In this document: piece after piece, positions 53,930 through 64,000 of the stretch | Layout: every line of letters starts with the position of its first letter | Numbering within the stretch: the stretch's first letter is position 1 | Source: Oegoconia quadripuncta | Lineage: Eukaryota > Arthropoda > Insecta > Lepidoptera > Autostichidae | Length of the DNA stretch: 64,000 nucleotides | NCBI GenBank assembly: GCA_949316235.1 | Contig: OX438758.1 | Coordinates: 13,611,731 to 13,675,730 of the forward strand | Reading direction: 5' to 3' | Translations under genes and position numbers: made by a program | Notes under the pieces: model-generated | What the model saw: the letters and a program-made list of their open reading frames with translations, nothing else | What the model was told of the DNA's origin: nothing | Databases searched by the model: none

Positions 53930-54365
53930 TTATTACTTAATACTTCCAGCCATTTTCTATTTTGCTATTGTAATATCTATTTGTTACAATTTAAAATGTT
54001 TCACAAAATAATGTGTCACCATTTCAGAGACATATCCAATTTTCCTGTTTGCTAAGCACAAGTTGTTACAAATTTTCCACAATGTCTGCTTTTTGTTTGC
54101 GCACCTGCTTACCTTATTGCAAATGCATGCAGCACTAACTTTTGCTGACATATTTTTCTGCTATTTTTCACTCTTGAAATTGAGAAAATATTTACCATGG
54201 TTGAAGTACAATAGAGAGCCATTTTGTTTTAGAGAAATGCCATTGGTAATGTGACCCCATAATTCAAGTAATAATTGTAATTAAGTAATACCGATAATTA
54301 TTTTGAGTTCCACTAACTGGACACACGTATGTCCAAATCCGTGTCCACTTGATAACTAACCCCAT
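53930..54365. other. unassigned intergenic DNA
   Basis: No gene or recognised repeat seen. Confidence 0.45.
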
Positions 54366-54366
54366 T

Positions 54367-54436
54367 TTCTTCAATTTAAGAGCTATGCTCTTGTCTGTGG
54401 AGTAATGATCACGTCTCTCTGCTTTCCGCCCTCGGT
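54367..54436. repeat. dispersed repeat family J, second copy
   Basis: Matches 48612-48682 with few changes. Confidence 0.75.
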
Positions 54437-54572
54437 TTAACCTCTTGGTACGAGACGACATTCACATTTTAGGTGGTCAAAGTAATTACGCCTGGGTCTT
54501 CTTTTTCCTTCAAACTTTTTCTCAATTGTATTCTTCAAAAATATGCCGTGTCATATTAACTGACTTATCATC

Positions 54573-54665
54573 AAAATCAAAAATGCTTTATTTTGTAGGT
54601 ACAGAGGGTACACTTACAATAGATTTTTATTTTTTTAAGCTAAAAGCTTTAAAATCGGGGGATTG
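54573..54665 (-). repeat. LINE 3' end fragment
   Basis: aaatgctttattttgtaggt (54580) as at 12350; the protein-coding part is absent. Confidence 0.55.
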
Positions 54666-54724
54666 CTCTGTAAAAACAGGTTTTATTAAAGAGAAAGAAT
54701 ATATTAAAGAGAATACAGATAATC

Positions 54725-56735
54725 TTGTTTTAGAGTACTAAAAACTGAGTATAACATACGATATTGGTAAAAAAATCCGTAACATTTCTGTAACTCTGCT
54801 CTTATAGAAAAATATTAATTTATTATTAGCGATAAATAACAAATTTAGTAACTTCTATATAAATCTCGCTCAAGGACGAAAACCTGTGGAACATGTTCAT
54901 GCATCCCTTATCAAATCCTATGTATTTCTACCAGAAAAGTGTATAAATATGCTGAATAACGCAATATAATTCATATTCTTTATTATTATTCGTCAGGAAA
55001 AAACGTAAAATTGTCAGTAAGACGCTAAAACTGCCTATACTCAGACATGAAAAACCCATGAAAATTGATGTTGAATTTAAACACGAAATATCGCTGCAAA
55101 CTTTATAAATTATATATAATCGTAAAGTACTAATCCTTACGATCATTTCAATATATAATAATCCCAGAAATATGTAATAAAATTATATTACTTACGATAT
55201 AGAGTTGGAACACTGTTCCCTACAGATAACTGAACGAACTAACTTGACATTTTTTTTTGTCTATTAGAACAGCCGAATACTGCCTTCTATGAACATAATG
55301 CCGTAAGATAATTTATTAGTGGTCACACTGATTTTTTTTCCTCCAAACAGTTTCAACTACAGATAATAGGAGGAATTGTTTCGAACCGCATGAAGGTAGC
55401 GCGATTTGGTTACTGTTGTAACCGCGGATAGTAGACTGGTCTTTTTTTGGTTACAAGTGTAACCGCGGATGGTTGAGTAAGTAAGTAAAAACTACTAACA
55501 ACTTACTTCCGGCATCCCTTTGACGGAGCAGTAATTAAGCCCTCCAAATAGAATATTGCTTGAAGTTCCTTCGCCTGTGGCTGAAACACCTCACCAAATA
55601 GACAGTACTTCACAAAGCCCATTAGTAAAACATACGCTGTTACGAGAAAATTAAGTTTAGAACAATGCCCACTGTTCTAAGCACAACTTGCGGTTATATA
55701 CGATGAATCGGGTTTTACCATAATTCTGTGTTATTGGAGGATTTGTAGACAACAGTAGGAATTGAAATGAAAAGTTACTCAGAGTGTCTCAGGCAATAAA
55801 GGGAAAGTATTTATTAGCAAAATTTAGCTATAAAACTTTTTAATATTGGAAAAATTTTATTTATATTTTTTTTGTACCTTTGCGCGTATTTGTTTTGTTT
55901 TTGCGTTGCGTTTTCCTGTTTGTGTTTCACTTATAATAAAGAATGATACAATTCTAATTTGAGATAAAACTTAAGGCCACCTTTGATTTCAGACACAATG
56001 CTTAATAGCCTATCAGATAGTGTTCCAAAATTACAGGATGACATTAATCCTAATATTATTAGGTAACCCTATCGATTAATGACATAATGCTGTCCCAAAA
56101 CAAAATTGTTTTCAGTGAATTTTATTTTGCCTTTACCTATGCACCTGCGTGAAGATTTCAAATCTGCTGAATGCAGGCCAACTATATCAGGCATCTGTTA
56201 AACTGCTGTAAACGTTTAGTAAATAATCACTGACAAATTATAAGGGTGCACCACTATCCATTTGTCGATAGATAAATATTCATAAATACTCTCTGGGAAA
56301 GATTACGTGACCTGACTAGGATTACCAACCATTTTTTAAGGAAAGTAAACTTATTCTAGCTGCGATAGGGAAAACATAAAAGAATATTTCAATATTATTC
56401 AAGCATTATTTTTGCTTGGATAACTTTGTTATATTAGTAAAATCGGAGTCGGTCCCTATTTTTCCTTATAACGTATTAAGCACCTATGTGTAACCAACAA
56501 GCTTGCCGCAATTCTCAACGAAATGAAAAATAACACAATCCACTAAATTAGCAAAACATGAGCATTGAATAAACTCATTCAGAAATAATAAGGCATGCAA
56601 TCCGTTTTAGTTCAATGTGTTTGATACAAATATAATTATATAAAAATGGTTATCTTCATTAGCTTACAGAAGAATTGCTAATTAATACAAGGTAACTTAA
56701 TCCTTTTATTTAATTTGATTTCGTCACGTAAAAAG
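54725..56735. other. unassigned AT-rich DNA
   Basis: Two kilobases without a gene or recognised repeat. ggttac..gtaaccgcggat occurs twice at 55407-55468. Confidence 0.45.
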
Positions 56736-56737
56736 AA

Positions 56738-57000
56738 TAGAACCAACCCGTCTCTTCCCGTGGGTGTAGTCTTAAGATTGAGGGACGTTCCACAAAACAT
56801 CTACAGATTTGCAAGTTTCAATGGCGATGGGTCTGGGATGATTACCTGTCACGTGTACATTATATTTGGTAGGATGAACCGTGGTTGTTGTTTCGTTGTT
56901 ACAAGCATTAAACTTTAATTTGGAACACCTAAACGCTAATTTTTGGAATATCTCTGACCACCCCATTTGGACTAAAGTCGTGACATTATGTAGGTATGTT
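56738..57000. repeat. dispersed repeat family H, longest copy
   Basis: Contains cccgtctcttcccgtgggtg, acctgtcacgtgtacatta and ctctgaccaccccatttgg in the order seen at 20190-20405. Confidence 0.68.
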
Positions 57001-57109
57001 AATTTATTTAACCTTTCTTTTAATTTCTTTTAAGGTTCTATATGCAGAAACATAATGTTATTTACGTAGGTAGGTATGTGTGATTGGTTATGCCTTTTAT
57101 ATGGTATAT

Positions 57110-57240
57110 GTTAAAGTCAAAGAACATTTATTGTGAATCACAGGTAGCATTTGGTCTTACAAAATCCTTAGAGCGCTATGTTCCGCCGTAAAGGCATACA
57201 ATATTTTAGCAGTTGTAACTGCTAAACTTTTTACAAAACT
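57110..57240 (-). repeat. LINE 3' end fragment
   Basis: aaagtcaaagaacatttatt and agcgctatgttccgccgtaa resemble a reversed LINE 3' untranslated end. Confidence 0.5.
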
Positions 57241-57244
57241 TTTC

Positions 57245-57650
57245 TTAATTTACTAATACAATTATTTATGTCAAATAAAATACATAACATATGTGATTAA
57301 TAGGTACGTTACAATTGGTTACAATACAATTATATGTCATCTAAGAATTCGTGTTTTTGTTTTGTTTTTTTTTTCGTATGTAACTTTGGTGCAACTGCAA
57401 AGCAAACCACATCGTAACCAGTTGTCCTCCACACAGACTTGCCATGTGAGGAGATCGAAAAACATCACTTCATCAAAAAGTGCTTTCTCGAAAACGTGTC
57501 CTCACATATTTTAGATCATGCCTGCATAAATATTTTCTTTTAATTTTAATGACATTCTGACTGCATTTCCTTCCATTTCCAGTTTCATAAAATTAGTATT
57601 TTCGGATACTTTTTATAAATCCAAAAGTATAAAGATAACGAAGTTAAATA
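57245..57650. other. unassigned intergenic DNA
   Basis: No gene or recognised repeat seen. Confidence 0.45.
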
Positions 57651-57653
57651 AAG

Positions 57654-57677
57654 TAAGATACGTCATGACGTATCTTA
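57654..57677. repeat. perfect 24-bp palindrome with CRE-like core
   Basis: taagatacgtca followed by its exact complement tgacgtatctta. The centre holds two TGACGT half-sites facing each other. Confidence 0.9.
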
Positions 57678-57679
57678 TC

Positions 57680-58200
57680 TTACATGTTATGGCACGGTTG
57701 ACAACCCTGGGACTAACCCCAACAATGAAACTCAGTCATAATGATCCAGTTATCGCATTCCCTTGTCCAAAGTTATTATCATAAGCATGGCATTACTAAA
57801 TAAAGAGTCGGGATCCGTTAGCAATTTACAACTCCTCCAGTCACCGAGCCCATAAAACTTGAGCAGATCGATTAAATTGAACGTTAGAGATTTACTTTTG
57901 ATGGGAGTAAGATTTGGGAACTTTGTTAGAAATTGTGGACGCCTTTGCGCATAGTAAGCTTATATAATTGCCACTTGAATTGTGAGGCTTTTGAATGTTT
58001 TTGACACGAAGGAGATTGAAGTGCTGAAGTCGTGGATTAACAAATGAATAAGCGGCTATAAAATATCGTCCCACGAAGAAATTTCTCGTTCTTTTCTTAG
58101 TAGATAAAACAGCGCCATCTCTTAGGGTTCTCCAGAACTAATAGGACTGCTGAGAATAAATGGTTAAAACTCAATTTTTTTTTAGTCTGTGCTCAAAATC
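57680..58200. other. unassigned intergenic DNA
   Basis: No gene or recognised repeat seen. Confidence 0.45.
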
Positions 58201-58203
58201 TGT

Positions 58204-58501
58204 GGTTTTTTAGCGGGATCTCGGCCTACTTGGTATACATGGCGTATACAGAGCCTAGTCACGGTCAAGTCATTCTTCAGTAAAGTGGCAAAATGATTTA
58301 CAAAAGATTTTAGCGGCTTCTTGTGGGAACCCTAAAGCTCCGTTACGCACTTTAATTTACACTTCCCTTCACTTGTACACCATCACTAACTTTTGCTGCA
58401 CAATATCCTGCCATTATTAACCTTCAAAAGTCAGAATGCACAAATTATAAGAATTATAAAGAAAAATGCAACTTCACTCGGCGAGATCCCGCCAAAAAAC
58501 C
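58204..58501. repeat. 298-bp unit with inverted ends (MITE candidate)
   Basis: ggttttttagcgggatctcg at the left and, reversed, ggttttttggcgggatctcg at the right. No target duplication was found, so it is only a candidate. Confidence 0.55.
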
Positions 58502-58504
58502 TAA

Positions 58505-58853
58505 CTTAAGCCTTTAATGAAAAAGTTTTATAAAAAAAAATACAAAAAAAGAGAAAATTCGCTTCTCTAGAAAGAATTACGACGATAGATCTCGCCCGTA
58601 CAAAATTTCACGCCACTCCGAGCATGTTATAACTTACGAGGGACTCGTTGTAAGATTATTCATTAAAACTTTTAACAACGGTTAGGGCAATTGATTTGTC
58701 TTTGTCATAATAGCCACTTTAAGACAAAAGTTTTGGAAACTTTTGTTGTTCCTCGATTTCTACACGTGACCGCACGACAAAAACCAAGTCTCACTGTGTA
58801 CACGTTTCAGGTAGGGTCACGGGGATAGTTTACAGCTTAGTGTTATTTTTTAT
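58505..58853. other. unassigned intergenic DNA
   Basis: No gene or recognised repeat seen. Confidence 0.45.
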
Positions 58854-58854
58854 T

Positions 58855-59184
58855 TTTTTATGCACGACGGGTTCGTACTTGACCTCAATCACACCTGATG
58901 TTAAGTGAAGATGAGGTCGAAAGTGGAAGCGTACTGACCCGGAAACCCCAACACAGTTGGGGTACTGGCTATCTTATCTCTGACAACCGGAACACAACAA
59001 TGTTATTAACATTGCTGTTTGGCGGCAGATTTAGATAAGATGGTGGCAGCTAGCTAGGCGGACATTTAAAATGCCCAACCACCAACCAAACCGAGTACTT
59101 AAACATGTACCCCGCTGGGGATCGAACCCGCGACCTCCGAATCGTAAACACAATGTTATTTATATTAAGCCACGGAGGCGGTTA
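58855..59184 (-). repeat. SINE family A, copy 9
   Basis: Full-length reverse copy with B box GGGTTCGATCCCC on the minus strand and a T-run at 58849-58860. Confidence 0.9.
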
Positions 59185-59234
59185 ATATCGTCGGCGGCGT
59201 GGCGTCGACTATTTACAGGAAACGTTATAATATC

Positions 59235-59400
59235 TCGAGTTAGATTTTGCTGTAGCTTTATAGGGTGCTGTAGACAACAAGGAACCTTTATAATGTCACC
59301 ATGTCCGTCTGTCTGTCCGCGGTTTTGCTCAGAGACTCATAGTACTAGAAAGCTGTATTTGGCATGGGTATACATATTAATCAGGCCGACAAATTGGTAA
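59235..59400 (+). repeat. dispersed repeat family I
   Basis: ccgtctgtctgtccgcggtt and ctcatagtactagaaagctg, relative of 8080-8160. Confidence 0.55.
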
Positions 59401-59760
59401 AACAAAATCTTGAGAAAAATTTCTTTAAGATACCGCTATGTAGAGGGATAATTTTTTTTATCGTTGAATAGGTTATAAATTATAAAATATTACAGGTTAT
59501 GTTGAACAGTTTTTCGATTCAATGATCCATTTGCGAAATATTAAGCTTTATGGTGCTAAATTCCGTTACTCACTTGCTCAGTCTAATAAACACTGTATCT
59601 CGGTTTGCTAGTAGAAAACTCTATCGGAGTTAAGCTCGCCTTTGTACATATTACATACAATGCTTATTTCTGTAACAATTTTGTTTAAAATAAAGATATT
59701 AAGATATTACCAGTTCGCGATACCGAAATCTAGTACCTACTGCTTACTTTTATATATATA
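59401..59760. other. unassigned intergenic DNA
   Basis: No gene or recognised repeat seen. Confidence 0.45.
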
Positions 59761-59761
59761 A

Positions 59762-59905
59762 ATATTTCAGACACTTACAACAATCTAGTCCTAAACTAAG
59801 CGAAGCTTGTACTAGGGATACTAGATAATGGTTAAACATACATAAATATTTATATAAACATCCATGACTCGGGAATAATCATAAAAATATATGGACCAGC
59901 AATCA
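59762..59905 (+). repeat. dispersed repeat family N
   Basis: Longer copy of 8905-8968, continuing to catccatgactcgggaataa directly before SINE B copy 7. Confidence 0.6.
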
Positions 59906-59907
59906 GA

Positions 59908-60155
59908 CGACCGATTGGGAGAGTGACCCTATCAGCGGTTGCTGGTTCGAATCCCGCTAGGGGCATATGTTTGTGTGATGAATACGGATATGTGTACCCG
60001 AGTTATGGATGTTTTCATTTATAATAAGTATTTATTTAGAAAAAAAAAAATGTATTTATGTAGTATATCAACCATCTGGTATCCACAACACAAGCCTATA
60101 GTTGCTTACTGTGGAACTAGATGGCGCTGTGTATATGTCTAAGGATATTTATTAT
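59908..60155 (+). repeat. SINE family B, copy 7, with a different tRNA-like head
   Basis: From gttcgaatcccgctaggggc onward it is SINE B. The bases before it (gaccgattgggagagtga) match the family D head at 53858-53925 and not the usual GTTTGGTGTAGTGG head. Confidence 0.82.
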
Positions 60156-60159
60156 CTAA

Positions 60160-60455
60160 AAAGTTAGCAGAAAACATTTTCAAAATATCTAATTTAAAAG
60201 AATATAGGTATTCCTTTTGTTCTGTTAATTAAAAGCGTTCTAATTTAGTTTCAATACTCTTATTTCGAAAATGTCCTTTACTAACTTTTTAGATCTATGT
60301 ACATGCGTAAACTAGCATTCTATGGGCCTAGTAGCTAACTATGTAAACAAACCGCCATATTGAAATTGTCTCTGAATAATGAATTTACTAGTGATGGGCA
60401 AAACTCTTACTTTCTCCTTTGTAACGGTGTCGTTCTTTTAAAATCAAAATCAACC
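60160..60455 (+). repeat. family I fragment and unassigned DNA
   Basis: 60205-60310 carries ctaactttttagatctatgt as in family I. The rest is unassigned. Confidence 0.5.
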
Positions 60456-60459
60456 ATTT

Positions 60460-60830
60460 TTTTATTCAACGTAGGATACAAAAATATCACTTATTGAACA
60501 ACATGTTTTTTAAACTACATCGCTTCACAATGTGTTATGGTTAGGGTGAAGAAGCGACAAGAAACTCCTTAACAGCACATCTTTTCAAATAGTTTCCATC
60601 TTTACAATAATATTGCATTTTATATTACATATTACAAAACAAAAGCAATTAACATATTATACTACTACTACTACAATAACTAACACCAGACCTCCTTATC
60701 GCCTAAATAATCATCTATCCTGTAATAACCCTTCTTACACAGAGTTTCTTTAATGTGACGTTTAAATTTCTGCTCTGTTAAACTCAATACATGTTCTGGT
60801 ATTTTATTGTAAAAAATTTTGAGCTGATAC
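60460..60830 (-). pseudogene. LINE L3 3' end with C-terminal codons
   Basis: The minus strand encodes IFYNKIPEHVLSLTEQKFKR through YYRIDDYLGD before its stop at about 60680. It then has the same 3' untranslated end as 15500-15725. It is 5' truncated. Confidence 0.8.
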
Positions 60831-61254
60831 TCATTGGTGGGTTTAGGTTATTGGAGTTCAAATTCGAAAATTTAAACTGACTGACGGACTGATGAACTGA
60901 CGGATGCTTTTTTTTGGGACATTGATTTTCAGATTGCAACTCCGTCGCATCGTTATTTTAATCATTTTTTTACATAGCAATAGCTATTTTTTTCGTTTTA
61001 AGGCCTTTTCGGTCCTCTGTACTACCTGTTTCACGCAATAAATAAGTTGGTGTGGTAATCAGTGTTCTGTTTTGACCCTGGCCTGAGCTGTCCCGCCCCT
61101 TCTGTACATATACACCTCGTGACTCGACCCAGCTGGGCATAGGTGGGCTGGGAAGGTCACACCTTTACTTATGTTAAACCATATCGACCAATAAATTACC
61201 GATTGTAAAAAACAAGTAGGTACGAGAGAGATTGCAGATCGTCTTTTGTTTACC
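60831..61254. other. unassigned intergenic DNA
   Basis: No gene or recognised repeat seen. Confidence 0.45.
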
Positions 61255-61390
61255 TAGTTAGCATGTTCCATAGAATGACACTTTACATGGTGTAAATTTC
61301 ATTAGAGTCGGTTTATTAATTTCGAATAATTTGGACTTGAAATTTGTATGGACTACTATGCGGGTTAACTCTCTTAATGGTAGTTTTAAA
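61255..61390 (+). repeat. dispersed repeat family I
   Basis: aatttcattagagtcggttt and aatttggacttgaaatttgt match 8270-8330. Confidence 0.58.
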
Positions 61391-61585
61391 TTTCGTTCGA
61401 AACAAGTTAATTAAAGTTTAATTAAACTTCGTCAAAGTACATTTCTGCATAACCCTCGTGTAGCCCTCCGTAATTTTGATAATTTGCAATAAATATTAGG
61501 TTCACAAATCAGTAAAACCTTTTAATAACTTCTTGTGACCATGAAGTAGAATTATTCAAGGCGCTTGGCTCTACATCAGGCGCGT

Positions 61586-61719
61586 TATTTTGTAATTTCA
61601 TCGATATCGTCTTCGATAACGATGTCCAATTGAAAAACGTCAAATCGCCGAGCGAGCGATGCGCCAACCAATCACAGGTCTAAACGTAATCGATGACGAT
61701 ATCGTAGGAGTTACATAAT
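61586..61719. repeat. 134-bp unit with 30-bp inverted ends
   Basis: attttgtaatttcatcgata at the left faces tatcgtaggagttacataat at the right. A related arrangement occurs at 13396-13432. Confidence 0.6.
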
Positions 61720-61893
61720 ATCCCCACTGATCTCATAGCTTTTTATGTATGAAAAGATTTCGTGATTAAATTTTTTTGATTTGTATAAGAAACAAACAGT
61801 CTTACAAATGTTTTGTGTACAATAATTTGCTACTTATGGACTTATAGTTTCACTAATTAATTATTTACATAACTAAGCCTTTCCAAACAAAAT

Positions 61894-62056
61894 AACTTAC
61901 ATTAATATATGCAACTATACATTAATATTGCAGGGAGACAAGAAAATGTGATATTGAGTACCTTTTCAGTCTTGGAGACTGAAAAGGTACTCCATATCAC
62001 ATTTTCTTGTCTCCCTGCAATGCCTAGAGGTATAGTTGCATATATTAATGTAAGTT
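61894..62056. mobile_element. 163-bp near-palindromic hairpin element
   Basis: Arms of about 75 bp (aacttacattaatatatgca at the left, its complement at the right; both contain gcagggagacaagaaaatgt or its complement) meet at cagtcttggagactg. The arms differ by a short insertion near the outer third. The unit could fold into one long hairpin. Confidence 0.85.
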
Positions 62057-62070
62057 AGGTTAGGTTAGGG
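62053..62070 (+). repeat. short TTAGG run
   Basis: Three units of TTAGG, the insect telomere repeat, at the right edge of the hairpin element. Three units can arise by chance. Confidence 0.6.
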
Positions 62071-62284
62071 CACATATGAAAAGAGAAAACAGGATAACCC
62101 TGCACGCTACTGATCACAGATGTTGAAATTGTCAGAACTGCCACAGTATTGAACTACGTTCAATTTCTACCTAATCGAACAACAGAACAGATCAGAACAG
62201 AATTAAGACAGCGAACATAGAAAATAACTGAGAGTGATACGTTTCAATAACATTATTTTTTACTTTGCAGTGGCTGATTCAGTA

Positions 62285-62425
62285 AGTCAGTTTGTCCCCC
62301 GGAGTTTCTTGCTCGTTCTCCTCTGGCGAGACTGCCTAGTGAATAAGCGATAACTGTATGCAATGACGATTCCAAATGTTATCCTTATAACTTACGAAAT
62401 AAAACATTTTTGATTTGATTTTATT
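62285..62425 (+). repeat. LINE 3' end fragment
   Basis: cggagtttcttgctcgttct through aaaacatttttgatttgatt is a forward LINE 3' untranslated end. Confidence 0.6.
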
Positions 62426-62429
62426 CAGT

Positions 62430-62904
62430 TTTTTGTTATAAAGCTTTTTTAGATCATCATAAAAACTGAATCGAAGGTTTTTATCTTTGATAATAACAGA
62501 AGTCTTAATTATGTAGATGTATCGTAGCCTTGGCAACCGTGGCAACTGTTAGGAAAAGCGAGTACCCACTGCTCGACGTTAGCTACCTTTTGTTTGAAAT
62601 ATGCACCAACAGGTTTGTTTGCGGGAAACGGAAACTTATTCCCATGCGAGAGTCTGCAATGTATATGGTCTATGCATATTAAAAAGCCTGTGTAGCTCTG
62701 TTGGAGTTTTTTATGCATAACAGGTCAGTGTTTCACCTCCGTCGCAACAAATGTTTACCATTCGTTTTAAAAGAACTACATTATTCTGTTTTTTCCGTCC
62801 CTTGTAACGTTTGATTATAAACTCGAGGACATAAAACTTGTAATAATGTGTACATGCGCACAAGCAGCACCGTGGGGTTACCCAGAGGCTTTGTAAATAT
62901 TTTC
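62430..62904. other. unassigned intergenic DNA
   Basis: No gene or recognised repeat seen. Confidence 0.45.
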
Positions 62905-63425
62905 AGTTTTTTTTTTTATATGAGAGGGCGGCATACGAGCATGCAGGTCACCTGATGGAAAGCAATCACCGCAAACACCAAAAGGGTCACAGATGCGTTG
63001 CCGGCCTTTGAGGAAGGTGTAGGCTCGTTTCTTGAAGGTTCCAATATCGTATTCGTTCGGGAATACCGCTGCAGGAAGTCCGTTCCATAGGGTGGTCGTA
63101 AGTGGTAGGAAGTTTCTTGAGAAACGTACAGTGGTAGACTTCCACTCATCCAGGTGATGTGGATGGAATTTTAATTTTCGGCGAGAAGTGTATCGGTTAA
63201 ATTGAGCAGCGGGTATTAGCTCGAACAGTTCTTCAGAACACTCCCCATGAAATATGCGATTGAGGATGTAGAGGGACGCGTCGTCTCTTCGCAACGCCAT
63301 GGGATCCAGTCGGTCAGTGAGACTCTCTTGGCCGACAATTCGAACTGCGCGACGTTGAACGTTGTCAAAAGGAAGAAGCTGGTACTGAGGTGCCCCAGGT
63401 ATATAGTGGGGATCAAAATTATTTG
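62905..63425 (-). pseudogene. LINE L2 C-terminal fragment
   Basis: An open minus-strand frame of about 180 codons encodes the end of a non-LTR retrotransposon protein: [51 protein letters not shown] and [14 protein letters not shown]. It ends in the 3' tail that also occurs at 11470 and 47953. The polymerase core with its Asp residues is missing, so it is a 5'-truncated, dead copy even though the frame is open. The first Met at 63468 lies in neighbouring sequence. Confidence 0.82.
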
Positions 63426-63436
63426 GATATTTTTGA

Positions 63437-63540
63437 TTTTTTGAATACGCGTTTGACCACAATCTCACCTGATGGGTAGTGACGATGTGGCCGAAGATGA
63501 AGCACGCGATCTCAGTAGATGCCTATTCACCCTGCTCTGG
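63437..63540 (-). repeat. LINE L1 family tail
   Basis: gcgtttgaccacaatctcac and cgatgtggccgaagatga are shared with 27790-27850. It abuts the L2 fragment. Confidence 0.65.
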
Positions 63541-63544
63541 AATA

Positions 63545-64000
63545 TGAAACTATTTGAAAAAAATATGGTTTAGAATCATTCTCAATTAAGAAAATATTGT
63601 CACTTACATAAAAATACAGTTAACTTAAATATGATGATTGTCGACGGGATAACTAAATACAAAACACGTTGTTGGGGCGTGAAGCCGTAAATGTGATTTA
63701 ATTTGAAATGGTAAAAATGAGAGTTTATATATTCTAGCTCGAAGAGCTTTGAGGTTTTATATAGGACACTAAATTAATCGTTTTATTTTTACGTTTAATA
63801 ACAAAAATTGTTAAATTACAATTTTAATAAAAGATACAAGTTAGAATAACTAAAATTTACGAGAAATAACTATTTAAGCATTTCAAAACCAAAAAACTCG
63901 ACTGCATATTTTGTATTATGCGGACGCCATGTTGGATTTTTACCATAAAATATATGTTATGACATTCCGGGTACCAATACGATCCTAACGACACCATGGA
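63545..64000. other. unassigned intergenic DNA
   Basis: AT-rich, no gene or recognised repeat seen up to the window end. Confidence 0.45.

Noticed and set aside
62053..62070. Interstitial telomere
   Set aside because: Only three TTAGG units; too few to distinguish from chance.

Overview
The window looks like repeat-dense intergenic DNA from an insect, most likely a moth or butterfly. It is AT-rich and has no recognisable host gene, rRNA or genuine tRNA gene. Almost everything identifiable is mobile: two BEL/Pao LTR elements, DNA transposons and MITEs, three multi-copy tRNA-derived SINE families, Helitron-like repeats, and the 3' ends of several non-LTR retrotransposons. The lepidopteran call is an inference from the look of these repeat families and was not tested by a search.

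Layout. 1-6745 is a BEL/Pao element on the minus strand (BEL1), whose 3' LTR is cut by the window edge; gag and pol are nearly intact and the 282 comparable LTR bases look identical. 6750-17000 is a mosaic of SINEs, a mariner-type MITE, Helitron-like repeats and LINE 3' ends. 17021-18247 is a Tc1/mariner-type element with unusually long terminal inverted repeats and a broken transposase. 18600-19625 holds large inverted and direct repeats and a minisatellite built from 31-bp monomers in alternating A/B order. 19630-33900 is again SINE, LINE and MITE mosaic.

33943-46526 is the most interesting block: a second minus-strand BEL/Pao element (BEL2) with 359-bp LTRs differing at one base and a 5-bp target duplication, TGAGT. 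One long frame encodes Gag, protease, reverse transcriptase, RNase H, integrase and a retrovirus-like Env with signal peptide, furin-like site and fusion-peptide-like stretch. A 4042-bp DNA transposon (34834-38875; 47-bp terminal inverted repeats, 4-bp target duplication ATTT) sits inside env and separates the ectodomain from the membrane anchor. Its own transposase gene lies on the plus strand, has recognisable splice sites, and carries a stop, frameshifts, a duplicated exon and a probable internal deletion. Its superfamily is not certain; the 4-bp duplication and an Asp-containing DNCCGQNKN motif are the main clues.

46530-64000 returns to SINEs, a Harbinger-like MITE with TTA duplications, hairpin MITEs and LINE ends. 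Several insertions are nested (MITE in LINE end, SINE in Helitron-like repeat, transposon in BEL env), so relative ages can be read from the sequence.

How the parts relate: the two BEL elements share a tRNA-Tyr-type primer site. The SINEs, MITEs and Helitron-like copies have no coding capacity and must depend on enzymes supplied elsewhere. The defective env-interrupting transposon inside a young BEL copy suggests the same dependence on an active transposase elsewhere in the genome.
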